DNA of 64,000 nucleotides from Aldehydirespirator sp965204415 (GTDB taxonomy: Bacteria > Actinomycetota > Acidimicrobiia > Acidimicrobiales > Aldehydirespiratoraceae): contig CBDBEL010000004.1 of NCBI GenBank assembly GCA_965204415.1, forward strand, positions 124,001 through 188,000, given 5' to 3'. Under the pieces are notes generated by a model. The model ran no database searches. It was not told where the DNA came from and saw nothing but the letters and a program-made list of their open reading frames with translations. The stretch's first letter is position 1. Each line of letters begins with the position of its first letter. This document shows positions 1 through 8,026 of the stretch, one piece after another. The position numbers were made by a program, and so were the translations under genes.

Positions 1-150
1 GAGGATCTTCATCAGGGTCGACTTGCCGGCCCCGTTCTCGCCGCAGATGGCGTGGATCTCGCCTTCGGCCACTTCCAGGTTGATGTCGTCGTTGGCCACC
101 ACGCCCGGGAACCGCTTGGTGATGCCTGTCAGTTCGATGGCCGGCGACAC
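1..150 (-). CDS. ABC transporter ATP-binding protein, N-terminal part (gene runs off the window)
   Basis: Only the first 50 codons are present. The GTG start at 150 follows a strong GAGGGAGG ribosome binding site. The peptide opens SPAIELTGITKRFPGVVAN and reaches a Walker A motif (GENGAGKSTL) near residues 39-48. The TKRFPGVVAND opening is typical of the sugar/nucleoside importer ATPases (RbsA/XylG/YufO type), which carry two ATPase domains. It lies downstream of, and on the same strand as, the BMP-family binding protein at 262-1407, so it is probably the energising subunit of that importer. The family is clear, but the substrate is inferred from the neighbour. Confidence 0.85.
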   Translation of the reverse strand, partial: MSPAIELTGITKRFPGVVANDDINLEVAEGEIHAICGENGAGKSTLMKIL

Positions 151-171
151 GCAGCCTCCCTCGGAAACGAC

Positions 172-201
172 GACCGGGCCGGAGGTTAGTCCGGCCCGGT
201 C
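172..201 (-). terminator. Intercistronic hairpin between binding protein and ATPase genes
   Basis: GACCGGGCCGGA (172-183) and TCCGGCCCGGTC (190-201) form a perfect 12-bp stem with a 6-nt loop. It sits between the stop of the BMP-family lipoprotein gene and the start of the ATPase gene on the same strand. No U-run follows. It is either a partial terminator or an mRNA-stabilising hairpin. Such structures often let the binding protein be made in excess over the ATPase. Confidence 0.6.
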
Positions 202-261
202 TCGGTCATTTGACTTGTGCTCCGGAACGGCCCGCGAGCCGGGCCTTCCGGCGGTCGGTGT

Positions 262-1407
262 CTAGGGCTCGGTCGGCACCGAGATCTCGCCGGACACGAT
301 CTGGGCCTTGAGGGCCTCGAGCTGGTCGGCGATGTCGTCCACGAACCCGCCCGAGGTGCTGTAGCCGACGCCGTCCACCGAGAGGTCGTAGGCGGTCGGT
401 CCGGGCTGCATGGTGCCGTCGATGACGGAGCGGATCATCTCGAAGATCGACACGTCCACCCGCTTGAGCATCGACGTGAGGATGTAGTCGCGCACCCCGG
501 CGTCGGCGGTGTGGTACTGGTCGGAGTCGACGCCGATGGCCCACACCTTGGACCCGGTGGCCTCGCTCTGCTCCAGGGCGGCCTGGAACAGGCCCGCACC
601 GGAGCCGCCGGCCGCGTGGTACACGATGTCGGCGCCCTCCTCGTACATGGCCAGCGCGATCTCCTTGGCCCGGTCCGGGGCGTTGAAGCCGTCGAAGTCG
701 GGCGCCTCGGTGATGTAGTCGCCGATGATCTCGATGTCGGGATTGACGGCTCGGGCCCCGGCGTTGAAGCCGGCTTCGAACCGCTCGATCAGGCCTCCGA
801 CGTTGGCCACGCCGCCGATGAAGCCGATGGTGCCGGTCTCGCTCTTGAGCGCGGCGGCCGCTCCCACCAGGAACGAGCCCTCGTGCTCGGCGAAGACCAG
901 GCCGGCGATGTTGTCGCCGTAGGGCGCGGGAGGATCGGCGCCGAAGTTGAGCATGGCCGAGTCGACCACGCCGAACTTCGTGTCGGAGTTCTCGGCGCCG
1001 ACCGCGGCCGCGTCGCCCTCGAACAGGAACCCAACGCCGATGACGATGTCGTGGGCGTCGGCGGCGAGCTGGAGCAGCTCGCCCCGGTTGGAGCCGTCGG
1101 GCTCGGGCGACGCTTCGGTGAAGGTGATGCCGAGCTCGGCGGCGGCCCGCTCGATGCCGGCAGCGGCCGAGTCGTTGAACGACTGGTCGCCGCGGCCTCC
1201 GATGTCGAACACCAAGCCGACCGAGATGTCAGTCATCTCGGGCTCGGGCTCGGGCTCCGGCTCGGGGGCTTCGGTTGCCTCGGGCTCGGGCTCAGCCGCG
1301 GCTGGCTCAGGTTCGGCAACGGTCTCCGTCTCGTCGTCACCGCACGCGGCAGCGAGCAGGGAGAACGAGAGCAGGATCGCGAGCAGCGCAAAGAGGCGCT
1401 TGTGCAT
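262..1407 (-). CDS. BMP family ABC transporter substrate-binding lipoprotein
   Basis: A 381-residue exported lipoprotein. Residues 1-22 form a lipoprotein signal peptide ending in the lipobox LAAAC, followed by an acidic Pro/Glu-rich linker of EPEPEP type to about residue 57. The mature domain begins DISVGLVFDIGGRGDQSFND, the signature opening of the BMP/PnrA/Med family, whose characterised members bind purine nucleosides for import. A GGAGGG ribosome binding site lies 7 nt before the ATG at 1407. The downstream ATPase gene at 1-150 on the same strand supports an ABC importer. The family is secure, but the ligand is not determined. Confidence 0.92.
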   Translation of the reverse strand: MHKRLFALLAILLSFSLLAAACGDDETETVAEPEPAAAEPEPEATEAPEPEPEPEPEMTDISVGLVFDIGGRGDQSFNDSAAAGIERAAAELGITFTEASPEPDGSNRGELLQLAADAHDIVIGVGFLFEGDAAAVGAENSDTKFGVVDSAMLNFGADPPAPYGDNIAGLVFAEHEGSFLVGAAAALKSETGTIGFIGGVANVGGLIERFEAGFNAGARAVNPDIEIIGDYITEAPDFDGFNAPDRAKEIALAMYEEGADIVYHAAGGSGAGLFQAALEQSEATGSKVWAIGVDSDQYHTADAGVRDYILTSMLKRVDVSIFEMIRSVIDGTMQPGPTAYDLSVDGVGYSTSGGFVDDIADQLEALKAQIVSGEISVPTEP

Positions 1408-1538
1408 ATGGCACCCTCCAGGGTCGGTTAAGCAGATTGCGTAACGGATGCTAACTCGCGGCGACTCAGTTCCGCGAGTGGCTCGCGGTCCATTCCAGCA
1501 GTGTCTCGGCGGGCCAGGTGTTCACGATGTCGTCCACC

Positions 1539-1898
1539 CTACCGGTCGTTCGCCGGGCTGCCGGGGAGCCGGTGCCGGTTGGCGGCCACCAACGCATAGA
1601 CCGGCCGGGCCAGCCACGCCAGCGGCGGGTGCACGATCAGGTACCCGGCGATCCTCCAGAGTCCGCCCGAGGCGACCAGGCACCGTCCGATGGCGTCGGC
1701 GCCGCGGGAGTGACGCCGGCCCCGATCACGGTCCTCGAGCCACCACACCGAGGCCTCCACGTCCGGTTGGGACAGCCCGAGGTCGTCCAACTCGAGCGAC
1801 TGCCAAGGTTCGACTCGGGCCTCCGCGGGCAAGCGGGCTTCGATCCAGCGGGCCGATCGAACGCAGAAGCCACATTCGCCGTCGTACACCAGCAGCAC
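1539..1898 (-). CDS. DCC-family (DUF393) thiol-disulfide oxidoreductase-like protein
   Basis: A 119-residue protein whose N-terminus carries the family-defining DGECGFC motif (CGFC at residues 9-12), a thioredoxin-like redox pair. The family is named after the DxxCxxC motif and is poorly characterised. I chose the GTG at 1898 because it places the motif at the usual distance from the N-terminus and has AAGAGGG 10 nt upstream. An in-frame ATG at 1958 would add 20 residues. That ATG shares the same CATG with the start codon of the opposite-strand bL37 gene. No partner gene is evident; only the redox-fold assignment is supported. Confidence 0.82.
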   Translation of the reverse strand: MLLVYDGECGFCVRSARWIEARLPAEARVEPWQSLELDDLGLSQPDVEASVWWLEDRDRGRRHSRGADAIGRCLVASGGLWRIAGYLIVHPPLAWLARPVYALVAANRHRLPGSPANDR

Positions 1899-1956
1899 AC
1901 ACCCAGTGTGCCCTCTTGGGCGGGTTCGGCGGACTCGGCCGGTAGTGTTGGGGGCC

Positions 1957-2046
1957 ATGTCCAAGCGCACCAGCAAGCGCCGTGCCAAGGCCCGCCGGTC
2001 GAAGGCGAACCACGGTCGCAAGCCCAACGCAGGCCGCAACAGCTGA
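1957..2046 (+). CDS. bL37-like small ribosomal protein (29 aa)
   Basis: A 29-codon frame from ATG 1957 to TGA 2046 encodes a very basic peptide beginning MSKRTSKRRAKARR and ending with the core SKANHGRKPNAGRNS. From memory, the mycobacterial 50S protein bL37 is a 24-residue basic peptide ending SKANHGKRPNA, so size, charge and the ANHG-PNA core all match. It stands alone just upstream of ychF, and most gene finders would miss it because of its length. Assignment rests on recalled motif similarity. Confidence 0.75.
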   Translation: MSKRTSKRRAKARRSKANHGRKPNAGRNS

Positions 2047-2094
2047 TCTGACCGCTGGCTGACGACGGCCGGCTGCGCAAACACGGAGCCCTCC

Positions 2095-3168
2095 TTGGAA
2101 CGGTTTGGATTCGTCGGACTTCCCAACTCCGGGAAGACTTCGCTGCACAACGCCCTCGCGGGCGGTGACGCGGTGGCAGCCCGCCACGTGTTCTCCACCA
2201 AGTCCGCGAATGTGGGTGTGGCCAAGGTGCCCGACCACCGCCTCCAGCAACTGGGCGAGATGAGCTCCAGCCGCCGCACCGTCCACGCCTCGGTTCAGTT
2301 CACCGACATCGGCGGCCTGGTCTCGGGATCCAGCCGGGGCGAGGGTCTGGGCAACGCCTTCCTGGGCCACGTCCGCGACACCGACGCGATCGTCTACGTG
2401 CTACGAGCCTTCGTCGATCCCGATGTGCCCGGCGACGACGACCCGCTCGACAGCCTCCGGGTGCTGGAGACCGAGCTGGCTCTCGCCGACCTCGACAGTG
2501 CCACCCGCCAGTTGGACAAGCTCCGCCGTGCCGCCAAGGGCGACCCGTCACTGCGGTCCCCAGCCGGCATGCTGTCGCGGGCCGTCGAGATCCTCGAGGA
2601 CGGCGTACCGCTGTACCGGGCCGGCCTCGAAGGCCCGGAGCGGGTTGGCCTGCGCCAGTTCTTCATGCTCACCAACAAGCCGGTCCTGGCGGTCGTGAAC
2701 ATCGGAGAGGGCCAGATCTCCGAAGCACAGCGACTGGCGGAGCCGGTGCGGACCGAACTGGGCGACGCCGAGGTTGTGCCGCTGTGCGTGCAACTGGAGG
2801 CCGAGGCCGCGCAGCTCGACGAGTCGGAGCGTCCCGAGCTGCTGGCCGCCCTCGGCCTGGGCAGCGGCGCGCTCGACCGGTTCCTGGCGAGCGCATACCA
2901 CCTGCTGGGGTTGAGGACCTTCCTGACCACCGGGCCCAAGGAGAGCCGGGCCTGGACCTTCCGGGCGGGCGCGTCGGCGGTCGAGTGCGCGGGGGCAGTC
3001 CACTCCGACATCCAGCGAGGCTTCATACGGGCCGACACCATCTCCTGCGACGACCTGCTGGAGGCCGGATCCTGGGTCGCGGCCCAGAGGCAGGGCCTGG
3101 TTCGCTCAGAGGGCAAGGACTATCTCGTGGCTGACGGAGATGTGATGGAGTTCAAGTTCAACGTCTAA
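2095..3168 (+). CDS. ychF: YchF/OLA1-family P-loop ATPase
   Basis: A 357-residue TRAFAC-class NTPase that associates with ribosomes in characterised bacteria. Visible motifs: P-loop GLPNSGKT (8-15), switch II DIGGL (71-75) followed by the family signature GSSRGEGLGN, and NIGE (202-205) in place of NKxD. The NxxE form marks ATP rather than GTP specificity. The C-terminal 80 residues are the TGS domain (from about TFLTTGPKESRAW to the EFKFNV end). The start is TTG at 2095 with a GGAG about 10 nt upstream. The P-loop is slightly off the usual GLPNVGKS form, and the protein is a little shorter than the common 363 residues. The gene stands alone behind bL37. Confidence 0.93.
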   Translation: MERFGFVGLPNSGKTSLHNALAGGDAVAARHVFSTKSANVGVAKVPDHRLQQLGEMSSSRRTVHASVQFTDIGGLVSGSSRGEGLGNAFLGHVRDTDAIVYVLRAFVDPDVPGDDDPLDSLRVLETELALADLDSATRQLDKLRRAAKGDPSLRSPAGMLSRAVEILEDGVPLYRAGLEGPERVGLRQFFMLTNKPVLAVVNIGEGQISEAQRLAEPVRTELGDAEVVPLCVQLEAEAAQLDESERPELLAALGLGSGALDRFLASAYHLLGLRTFLTTGPKESRAWTFRAGASAVECAGAVHSDIQRGFIRADTISCDDLLEAGSWVAAQRQGLVRSEGKDYLVADGDVMEFKFNV

Positions 3169-3192
3169 CCCCCAGGCACGTTAGCCTGCCTC

Positions 3193-4131
3193 ATGCCTGT
3201 CGATTCCGACCATCAGTTGCTGGCCGAACTCGAGCCCAGCGTTGAGAGGCTCTACGAGCGGCACCTTCGTCAGGCCAGGGAGTGGCATCCTCACAAGCTG
3301 GTCCCCTGGAGCAGGGGCCGGGACTATCCCGACGACTACGAGTGGAACCCAGCGGAGGCCGGCCTCAGTGCCGAGGCCCGCAGTGCGTTGTTCGTCAACG
3401 TCCTGACGGAGGACAACCTGCCGTACTACTTCCGGGACGTCGAGCGCATGTTCGGCCGCGACGGCGCGTGGGGCCATTGGGTGCGGCGCTGGACGGCCGA
3501 GGAGGGCCGCCACGGGCAGGTGATCCACGACTATCTCGCCGTGACGCGGTCGGTCGATCCCGTCAGCTTGGAGAGGGCGCGGATGGCCCAGGTGCAATGC
3601 GGGCAGGTCCCCGAGCCGCCCAATGCCCTGGAGGGTCTCGCCTACGTCGCTCTTCAGGAGTTGGCCACCCGGATCTCGCACTACAACACCGGGCGACACA
3701 TCGACGACCCGGCCGGCACGGCCATCATGCGCCGGGTGGCCTACGACGAGAACCTCCACTTCCTCTTCTACCGCGACGCCATGTGCGCCGCGCTCAAGGT
3801 CGAGCCGTCCCGGGCGGTTGTGGCCATCGCGAACCAGGTGAAGAGCTTCGCGATGCCCGGTGTCGGGATCACCGACTTCGACGTCCATGCCCGCACCATT
3901 GCCGATGCCGGCATCTACGACCTCGCCATCCATCACGACCAGATACTGCAGCCGGTCGTGATGCGCGACTGGAACCTTCCTAGCCTCGCCGGCCTGTCGG
4001 GGGTGGCCGAGGCGGCCCGGGAACGGCTCATGAGCCTGATCGAGCGGATCGGCCGCGTCGGCCGGATCATGCTGGAGCGGCGTGCTGAGCGCCGGTCGCT
4101 CCGGGAGGACCGAGCCGGCATCGAGCCCTAG
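3193..4131 (+). CDS. Ferritin-like acyl-ACP desaturase family protein
   Basis: A 312-residue soluble di-iron protein of the plant stearoyl-ACP desaturase/mycobacterial DesA family, which introduces double bonds into acyl-ACP. The six expected carboxylate and histidine ligands can be read: E73 (LTEDN), E104 and H107 in the first E-E-x-x-H (EEGRH), E156 (LQELATR), E186 and H189 in the second motif (DENLH, with Asp replacing the first Glu). The helix context (WVRRWTAEEGRHG, RRVAYDENLHFLFYRD) is typical. It follows ychF by 24 nt. The natural substrate and double-bond position cannot be told from sequence. Confidence 0.88.
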   Translation: MPVDSDHQLLAELEPSVERLYERHLRQAREWHPHKLVPWSRGRDYPDDYEWNPAEAGLSAEARSALFVNVLTEDNLPYYFRDVERMFGRDGAWGHWVRRWTAEEGRHGQVIHDYLAVTRSVDPVSLERARMAQVQCGQVPEPPNALEGLAYVALQELATRISHYNTGRHIDDPAGTAIMRRVAYDENLHFLFYRDAMCAALKVEPSRAVVAIANQVKSFAMPGVGITDFDVHARTIADAGIYDLAIHHDQILQPVVMRDWNLPSLAGLSGVAEAARERLMSLIERIGRVGRIMLERRAERRSLREDRAGIEP

Positions 4132-4175
4132 AGCGGGAAACACGCCGCTGCATCGCGACGGTCACGCGCCTGCTC
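4131..4175 (+). repeat. Partial copy (A) of the dispersed repeat
   Basis: Immediately after the desaturase stop, the segment starting GAGCGGGAAACACGCCGC, followed by a CGCGACG block, matches one end of the fuller copies at 28372-28505 and 46957-47080. Only about 40-45 bp are shared, so this is a fragment. Confidence 0.6.
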
Positions 4176-4209
4176 GCGAGCGTTCTCGGGCGAACTAGAT
4201 TCCTAGGAC

Positions 4210-4539
4210 ATGGCCTGGCTGATGGTCGGGGACCGGGTGGTGGCGTCGCTGGAGATCGCCTCGACCCGGCGCGAACGGCGCCGGGGCCTGTCGGGCCGCG
4301 CTGAAATCGAGGGCGCCCTGCTGCTTGAGCGGACCCGCTCGGTTCACTCCTTCGGCATGCGGTTTCCCATCGATGTAGCCCACTGCGACTCCGAGATGCG
4401 GGTGCTGCGGGTAACGACGATGCGGGCCAACCGCGTCGGGTGCGTGGTGCCGAAGGCCCGATCGGTCATCGAGGCCGAGGCCGGCAGCTTCCGGCGCTGG
4501 GGGGTGGCTCCCGGCGTGGAGCTAGAGATCCGGCGGTGA
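4210..4539 (+). CDS. DUF192 family protein
   Basis: A 109-residue protein matching DUF192 along its length. It has the RxRGLSGR turn near residues 23-30, then RTRSVHSFGMRFPIDVAHCD, the conserved block in which members read THFMRFPIDVVF, and a C-terminal VPKARSVIEAEAG segment. Many family members carry a signal peptide, but this one does not, so it is probably cytoplasmic. The function of the family is not established. Its TGA overlaps the GTG start of rsmI (GTGA), so the two are probably translationally coupled. Confidence 0.85.
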   Translation: MAWLMVGDRVVASLEIASTRRERRRGLSGRAEIEGALLLERTRSVHSFGMRFPIDVAHCDSEMRVLRVTTMRANRVGCVVPKARSVIEAEAGSFRRWGVAPGVELEIRR

Positions 4540-4643
4540 GCGGCTCCGGTCGGGGAGATGACGGCCCCGCGGTGAGCGGCTCCGGTCGGGGAGATGACGG
4601 CCCCGCGGTGAGCGGCTCCGGTCGGGGAGATGACGGCCCCGCG
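4536..4643 (+). repeat. Three identical 36-bp tandem units starting at the rsmI start codon
   Basis: Units at 4536-4571, 4572-4607 and 4608-4643 are identical. Each opens with GTGAGCGGCTCC and contains a GGGGAG that could serve as a ribosome binding site for the next GTG. The length is a multiple of three, so the reading frame stays open. The fourth position (4644 on) degenerates to GCGAGCGGC and continues into the conserved protein. Confidence 0.95.
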
Positions 4644-5489
4644 GCGAGCGGCTCGCTGGTGCTGGTCGGAACGCCGATCGGCAACCTGGGCGATCTGAGC
4701 GCCAGGGCTGTGGAGGCTCTCGCCTCAGCGGACCTGGTCTGCTGCGAGGACACCCGGCGGACGGGGCGCCTGCTGGAGCACGCCGGGGTGCACGGCGCCC
4801 GCCTGCACCGCGTCGACGAGCACACCGAGGCCGAGGCCTGCGCCCAGGTGTGTGAGCTGCTCGGGGCCGGGGCCACCGTGGCGATGGTGACCGACGCCGG
4901 CATGCCCGCGCTGACAGATCCGGGGGGACGGCTCGTGGACGCGGCTGCCCGGGCAGGGCACACGGTGACGGTGGTGCCCGGCCCGTCGGCCGGCTTGGCC
5001 GCCCTGGCGGTCAGCGGCCTCGCGACCACGCGGTACTGCTTCGAAGGATTCCTCCCCCGGAGGGGCAGGGCGCGCGCCGAGCGCCTGGAACTGATCGCCG
5101 GCGAGCGCCGCACCACGATCCTCTACGAGTCGCCCCGGCGGCTGCGGGCCTGCCTCGCGGACCTGGCCGAGGCGTGCGGCCCGCAGAGACGGGCCGTGGT
5201 GGCCCGCGAGCTCACCAAGCTTCACGAGGAGGTGGTGCGAGGCAGTCTGGCCGAGCTCTGCGAGTGGTCCGAGGCGCCGGTGAAGGGCGAAGTCGTGGTC
5301 GTGGTCGAAGGCGCCACCGAGGCCAGCCCCGAGGCCACCGACGATCAACTCCGGGCCGCGGTCGAGGCTCTCGTGTCCGGTGGTCTGAGCCGCCGAGACG
5401 CGGCCGCATCGGCCGCAGCCGCTCATGGCGTGTCGCGCCGCCGTGTCTACAACCTCGTGGTCGACGATCAGAGACCTGCCTCGAAGTAG
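4536..5489 (+). CDS. rsmI: 16S rRNA (cytidine-1402-2'-O)-methyltransferase RsmI, with repeated start region
   Basis: A SAM-dependent tetrapyrrole-methylase-fold enzyme that 2'-O-methylates C1402 of 16S rRNA. Diagnostic blocks: LVGTPIGNLGDLSARAVEAL, CCEDTRRTGRLL, VTDAGMPALTDPG and a C-terminal helical region with SRRDAAASAAAAHGVSRR. Three in-frame GTG codons (4536, 4572, 4608) each begin an identical 12-residue unit VSGSGRGDDGPA, so the true start is ambiguous. The third GTG gives 293 residues, close to the usual 270-290. The first, overlapping the DUF192 stop, gives 317. The N-terminal units look like expansion of the junction, not domain sequence. Confidence 0.93.
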   Translation: MSGSGRGDDGPAVSGSGRGDDGPAVSGSGRGDDGPAASGSLVLVGTPIGNLGDLSARAVEALASADLVCCEDTRRTGRLLEHAGVHGARLHRVDEHTEAEACAQVCELLGAGATVAMVTDAGMPALTDPGGRLVDAAARAGHTVTVVPGPSAGLAALAVSGLATTRYCFEGFLPRRGRARAERLELIAGERRTTILYESPRRLRACLADLAEACGPQRRAVVARELTKLHEEVVRGSLAELCEWSEAPVKGEVVVVVEGATEASPEATDDQLRAAVEALVSGGLSRRDAAASAAAAHGVSRRRVYNLVVDDQRPASK

Positions 5490-5575
5490 GAGAACGTCCG
5501 GTCTCGCAGATCCGGACCAAAAACAGGCATCTCGACTGGGGAAGATCTTGGCATCTGGGGATAATGTGGCCCGCC

Positions 5576-7237
5576 ATGGCGGTGCGGGTGCCTGTACTTG
5601 TCGCGGTTGCGTGGCCCTACGCGTCCGGGAGCCGGCATCTCGGCCATGTTGCCGGGGCGTACCTTCCCGCCGACATCTACGCCCGCTACCAGAGGCTGGC
5701 CGGCAACGACGTGCTGATGGTGAGCGGATCCGACGTGCACGGCACGCCGATCACCGTGCGGGCCGACGCCGAGGGAGTCACGCCGGCCGAGATCGTCGAT
5801 CGCTACCACGCCGAGTTCTGCCGTCAATGGGAGGCACTCGGCATCTCGTGGGACCTCTACACGACCACCGGAACCCCCAATCATGCCGCCGTCACCCAGG
5901 ACATGTTCCTGGTTCAACTGCAGAACGGCTTCATCGACAAGCGGATGTCGGAGCAGTACTACGACCCCGTCGGCGAGCGGTTCCTGCCCGACCGCTACAT
6001 CGAGGGAACCTGCCCGTACTGCGGTTTCGAGGCGGCCCGCGGGGACCAGTGCGAGCACTGCGGCGCCACCCTCGACGCCACCGACCTGATCGAGCCCCGA
6101 TCGAAGATCAGCGGGGCCACGCCCGAACTGCGGTCGACCGAGCACTTCTACTTCCGCTACTCGGACTTCACCGAACAGCTCGAGGCCTGGCTCAAGACGC
6201 GGGCGGGCTGGCGGCCCCACGTGCTCAACTTCAGCTTCGGATGGACGAACGAGGGGCTCCAGGACAGGGCCATCACCCGCGACCTGGACTGGGGGGTGGA
6301 GCTGCCCGTCGACGACCTGGGCGAGGGCAAGCGGATATACGTCTGGTACGACGCGGTGATCGGCTACCTGTCGGCGTCCAAGGAATGGGCGTCCCGCAAC
6401 GGCGACCCCGACGCCTGGAAGCGCTGGTGGCACAACGACGACGCCCGCCACCTCTACTTCGTCGGCAAGGACAACATCCCGTTCCATGCCTTGTTCTGGC
6501 CCGCCCAGCTCATGGCCTACGGCGGACTGCACCTGCCCGACAACGTTCCCGCCAACCAGTATGTGACGTTCTCGGGGGCCAAGATGGCTTCGGGTCGCGG
6601 CGTCGGCCTGACCATCGACGAGGGTCTGAGCCTGTTCGAGCCCGACGCCCTGCGCTTCGCCCTGGCCGCGGCGCTGCCCGAGCACGCCGACACCGAGGTC
6701 TCCATCACCGAGATCGCCCGGCGGATCAACGACGAGTTGGTCGCCACCTGGGGCAACCTCGTCCATCGGGTGTTCTCGATGGCCTATTCGAAGCTGGGGG
6801 GCTCGGTCCCGCACACTGCCGAACGCTCGGCTTCCGACACCGAACTGCTGGCTGCGGTCGACGACGCCCTGAGCCAGGGCGCCGACTGCATCGAGCGGGT
6901 GGAGTTGCGGGCGGGACTCCGCGCCGCCATGGAGGCGGCGGCCAGGGTGAACGCCTACCTCAACTCCACCGAGCCGTGGAAGCTGGCGTCGACCGATCCG
7001 GAGCGGGCTGAGACGGTGCTGGTCACCGCGCTGGAAGCGGTGGCCGGCGTGCGGACCGGGCTGGCCCCGTACCTTCCGTTCTCCACCGCCGCCCTCGATG
7101 GCGTGTTCGGTCCGGTCAAGAGCTGGGAGCGTCCGGCTGTGCCGCCCGGCACGGCCGTGCCCAAGCCATCGCCGTTGTTCGCCAAAGTCGACCTGGACGC
7201 GATAGATCTCGCCGACCAGGGCGCACCGCAGGGTTGA
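5576..7237 (+). CDS. metG: Methionyl-tRNA synthetase
   Basis: A class Ia synthetase of about 553 residues. The ATP-binding HIGH motif appears as RHLGH in VAWPYASGSRHLGHVAGAYL. A four-cysteine zinc knuckle follows (TCPYCGFEAARGDQCEHCG). The KMSKS loop is read in GAKMASGRGVG, a variant form. The anticodon-binding helical domain fills the last 180 residues. No C-terminal tRNA-binding (EMAP) domain is present. The start is ambiguous: ATG 5576 (MAVRVPVLVAVAWPY) fits the family, while ATG 5564 adds four residues; neither has a strong ribosome binding site. It lies between rsmI and tatD, a common actinobacterial order. Confidence 0.95.
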   Translation: MAVRVPVLVAVAWPYASGSRHLGHVAGAYLPADIYARYQRLAGNDVLMVSGSDVHGTPITVRADAEGVTPAEIVDRYHAEFCRQWEALGISWDLYTTTGTPNHAAVTQDMFLVQLQNGFIDKRMSEQYYDPVGERFLPDRYIEGTCPYCGFEAARGDQCEHCGATLDATDLIEPRSKISGATPELRSTEHFYFRYSDFTEQLEAWLKTRAGWRPHVLNFSFGWTNEGLQDRAITRDLDWGVELPVDDLGEGKRIYVWYDAVIGYLSASKEWASRNGDPDAWKRWWHNDDARHLYFVGKDNIPFHALFWPAQLMAYGGLHLPDNVPANQYVTFSGAKMASGRGVGLTIDEGLSLFEPDALRFALAAALPEHADTEVSITEIARRINDELVATWGNLVHRVFSMAYSKLGGSVPHTAERSASDTELLAAVDDALSQGADCIERVELRAGLRAAMEAAARVNAYLNSTEPWKLASTDPERAETVLVTALEAVAGVRTGLAPYLPFSTAALDGVFGPVKSWERPAVPPGTAVPKPSPLFAKVDLDAIDLADQGAPQG

Positions 7238-7243
7238 GGAGGC

Positions 7244-8026
7244 GTGGCTGACGTGCCCTGGGCCGACCACCACTGCCACCTGCCGGCCGGCGACGCGGCC
7301 GCCGAGGTGATCGCCGACGCCCGCTCGGCCGGAGTCGGCGTGCTCATCAACATCGGCACCGACGTCGACGACTCCCGGCAGGCGATCTCGGTGGCCGAGG
7401 CCCACGACGGGGTGTGGGCCACGGCTGGAGTGCATCCCCATGAGGCGTCCAGCGGCATTCAGGGGCTGGAGGCCCTGTCGGGGCACAATGAGGTGGTGGC
7501 CGTGGGGGAGACCGGCCTCGACTATCACTACGACCATTCGCCGCGCCCGGTGCAGCGGCGGGTGTTCGCCGCGCAGGTGGAGCTGGCCAACCGGCGAGAC
7601 ATGCCGCTGGTGGTCCACACCCGGTCGGCCTGGGATGACACTTTCTCGGTGCTCGACCGCGAGGGCGTGCCGGCCCGAACGGTGATGCACTGCTTCACGG
7701 GCGGCCCCGACGAGGCCGAGGAGTGCCTGCGCCGGGGGGCCATGCTCTCCTTCTCGGGGATCGTCACCTTCCCCAAGGCCGACGAGGTGCGCGACGCGGC
7801 CCGAGCTTGCCCGCTCGATCGCCTGCTGGTCGAGACCGACAGCCCGTACCTGGCCCCGGTGCCTCACCGCGGCCACAGGAACCGCCCCGCGCTGGTGGGC
7901 CTTGTGGGCGCGGCGGTGGCCGCGGCCAAGGATCTCGACGTCTCGGAGGTGGAGGCGGCGACCTTCCAGACGACCCGGGCCTTCTACGGGCTCGACGGAG
8001 AGGCCGGTTCAGATGGCCTCGCCTGA
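7244..8026 (+). CDS. tatD: TatD family metal-dependent hydrolase (DNase-like)
   Basis: A 260-residue TIM-barrel metallohydrolase; characterised members act as 3'-5' exonucleases or DNases. Metal-binding signatures in order: DHHCH (N-terminal HxH), GVHPHEA, AVGETGLDYHY, VVHTRSAWDD, HCFTGG and LVETDSPYLAPVPHRGHRNRP. The start is GTG 7244 with GAGGAGG just upstream, 6 nt after metG. The gene overlaps the following Rpf-like gene by 14 nt, so metG, tatD and that gene probably share a transcript. Confidence 0.93.
   Translation: MADVPWADHHCHLPAGDAAAEVIADARSAGVGVLINIGTDVDDSRQAISVAEAHDGVWATAGVHPHEASSGIQGLEALSGHNEVVAVGETGLDYHYDHSPRPVQRRVFAAQVELANRRDMPLVVHTRSAWDDTFSVLDREGVPARTVMHCFTGGPDEAEECLRRGAMLSFSGIVTFPKADEVRDAARACPLDRLLVETDSPYLAPVPHRGHRNRPALVGLVGAAVAAAKDLDVSEVEAATFQTTRAFYGLDGEAGSDGLA

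Noticed and set aside
5468..7876. An 802-codon open frame antisense to metG and tatD
   Set aside because: Its composition is typical of GC-rich antisense translation. Both genes underneath are clear conserved enzymes.
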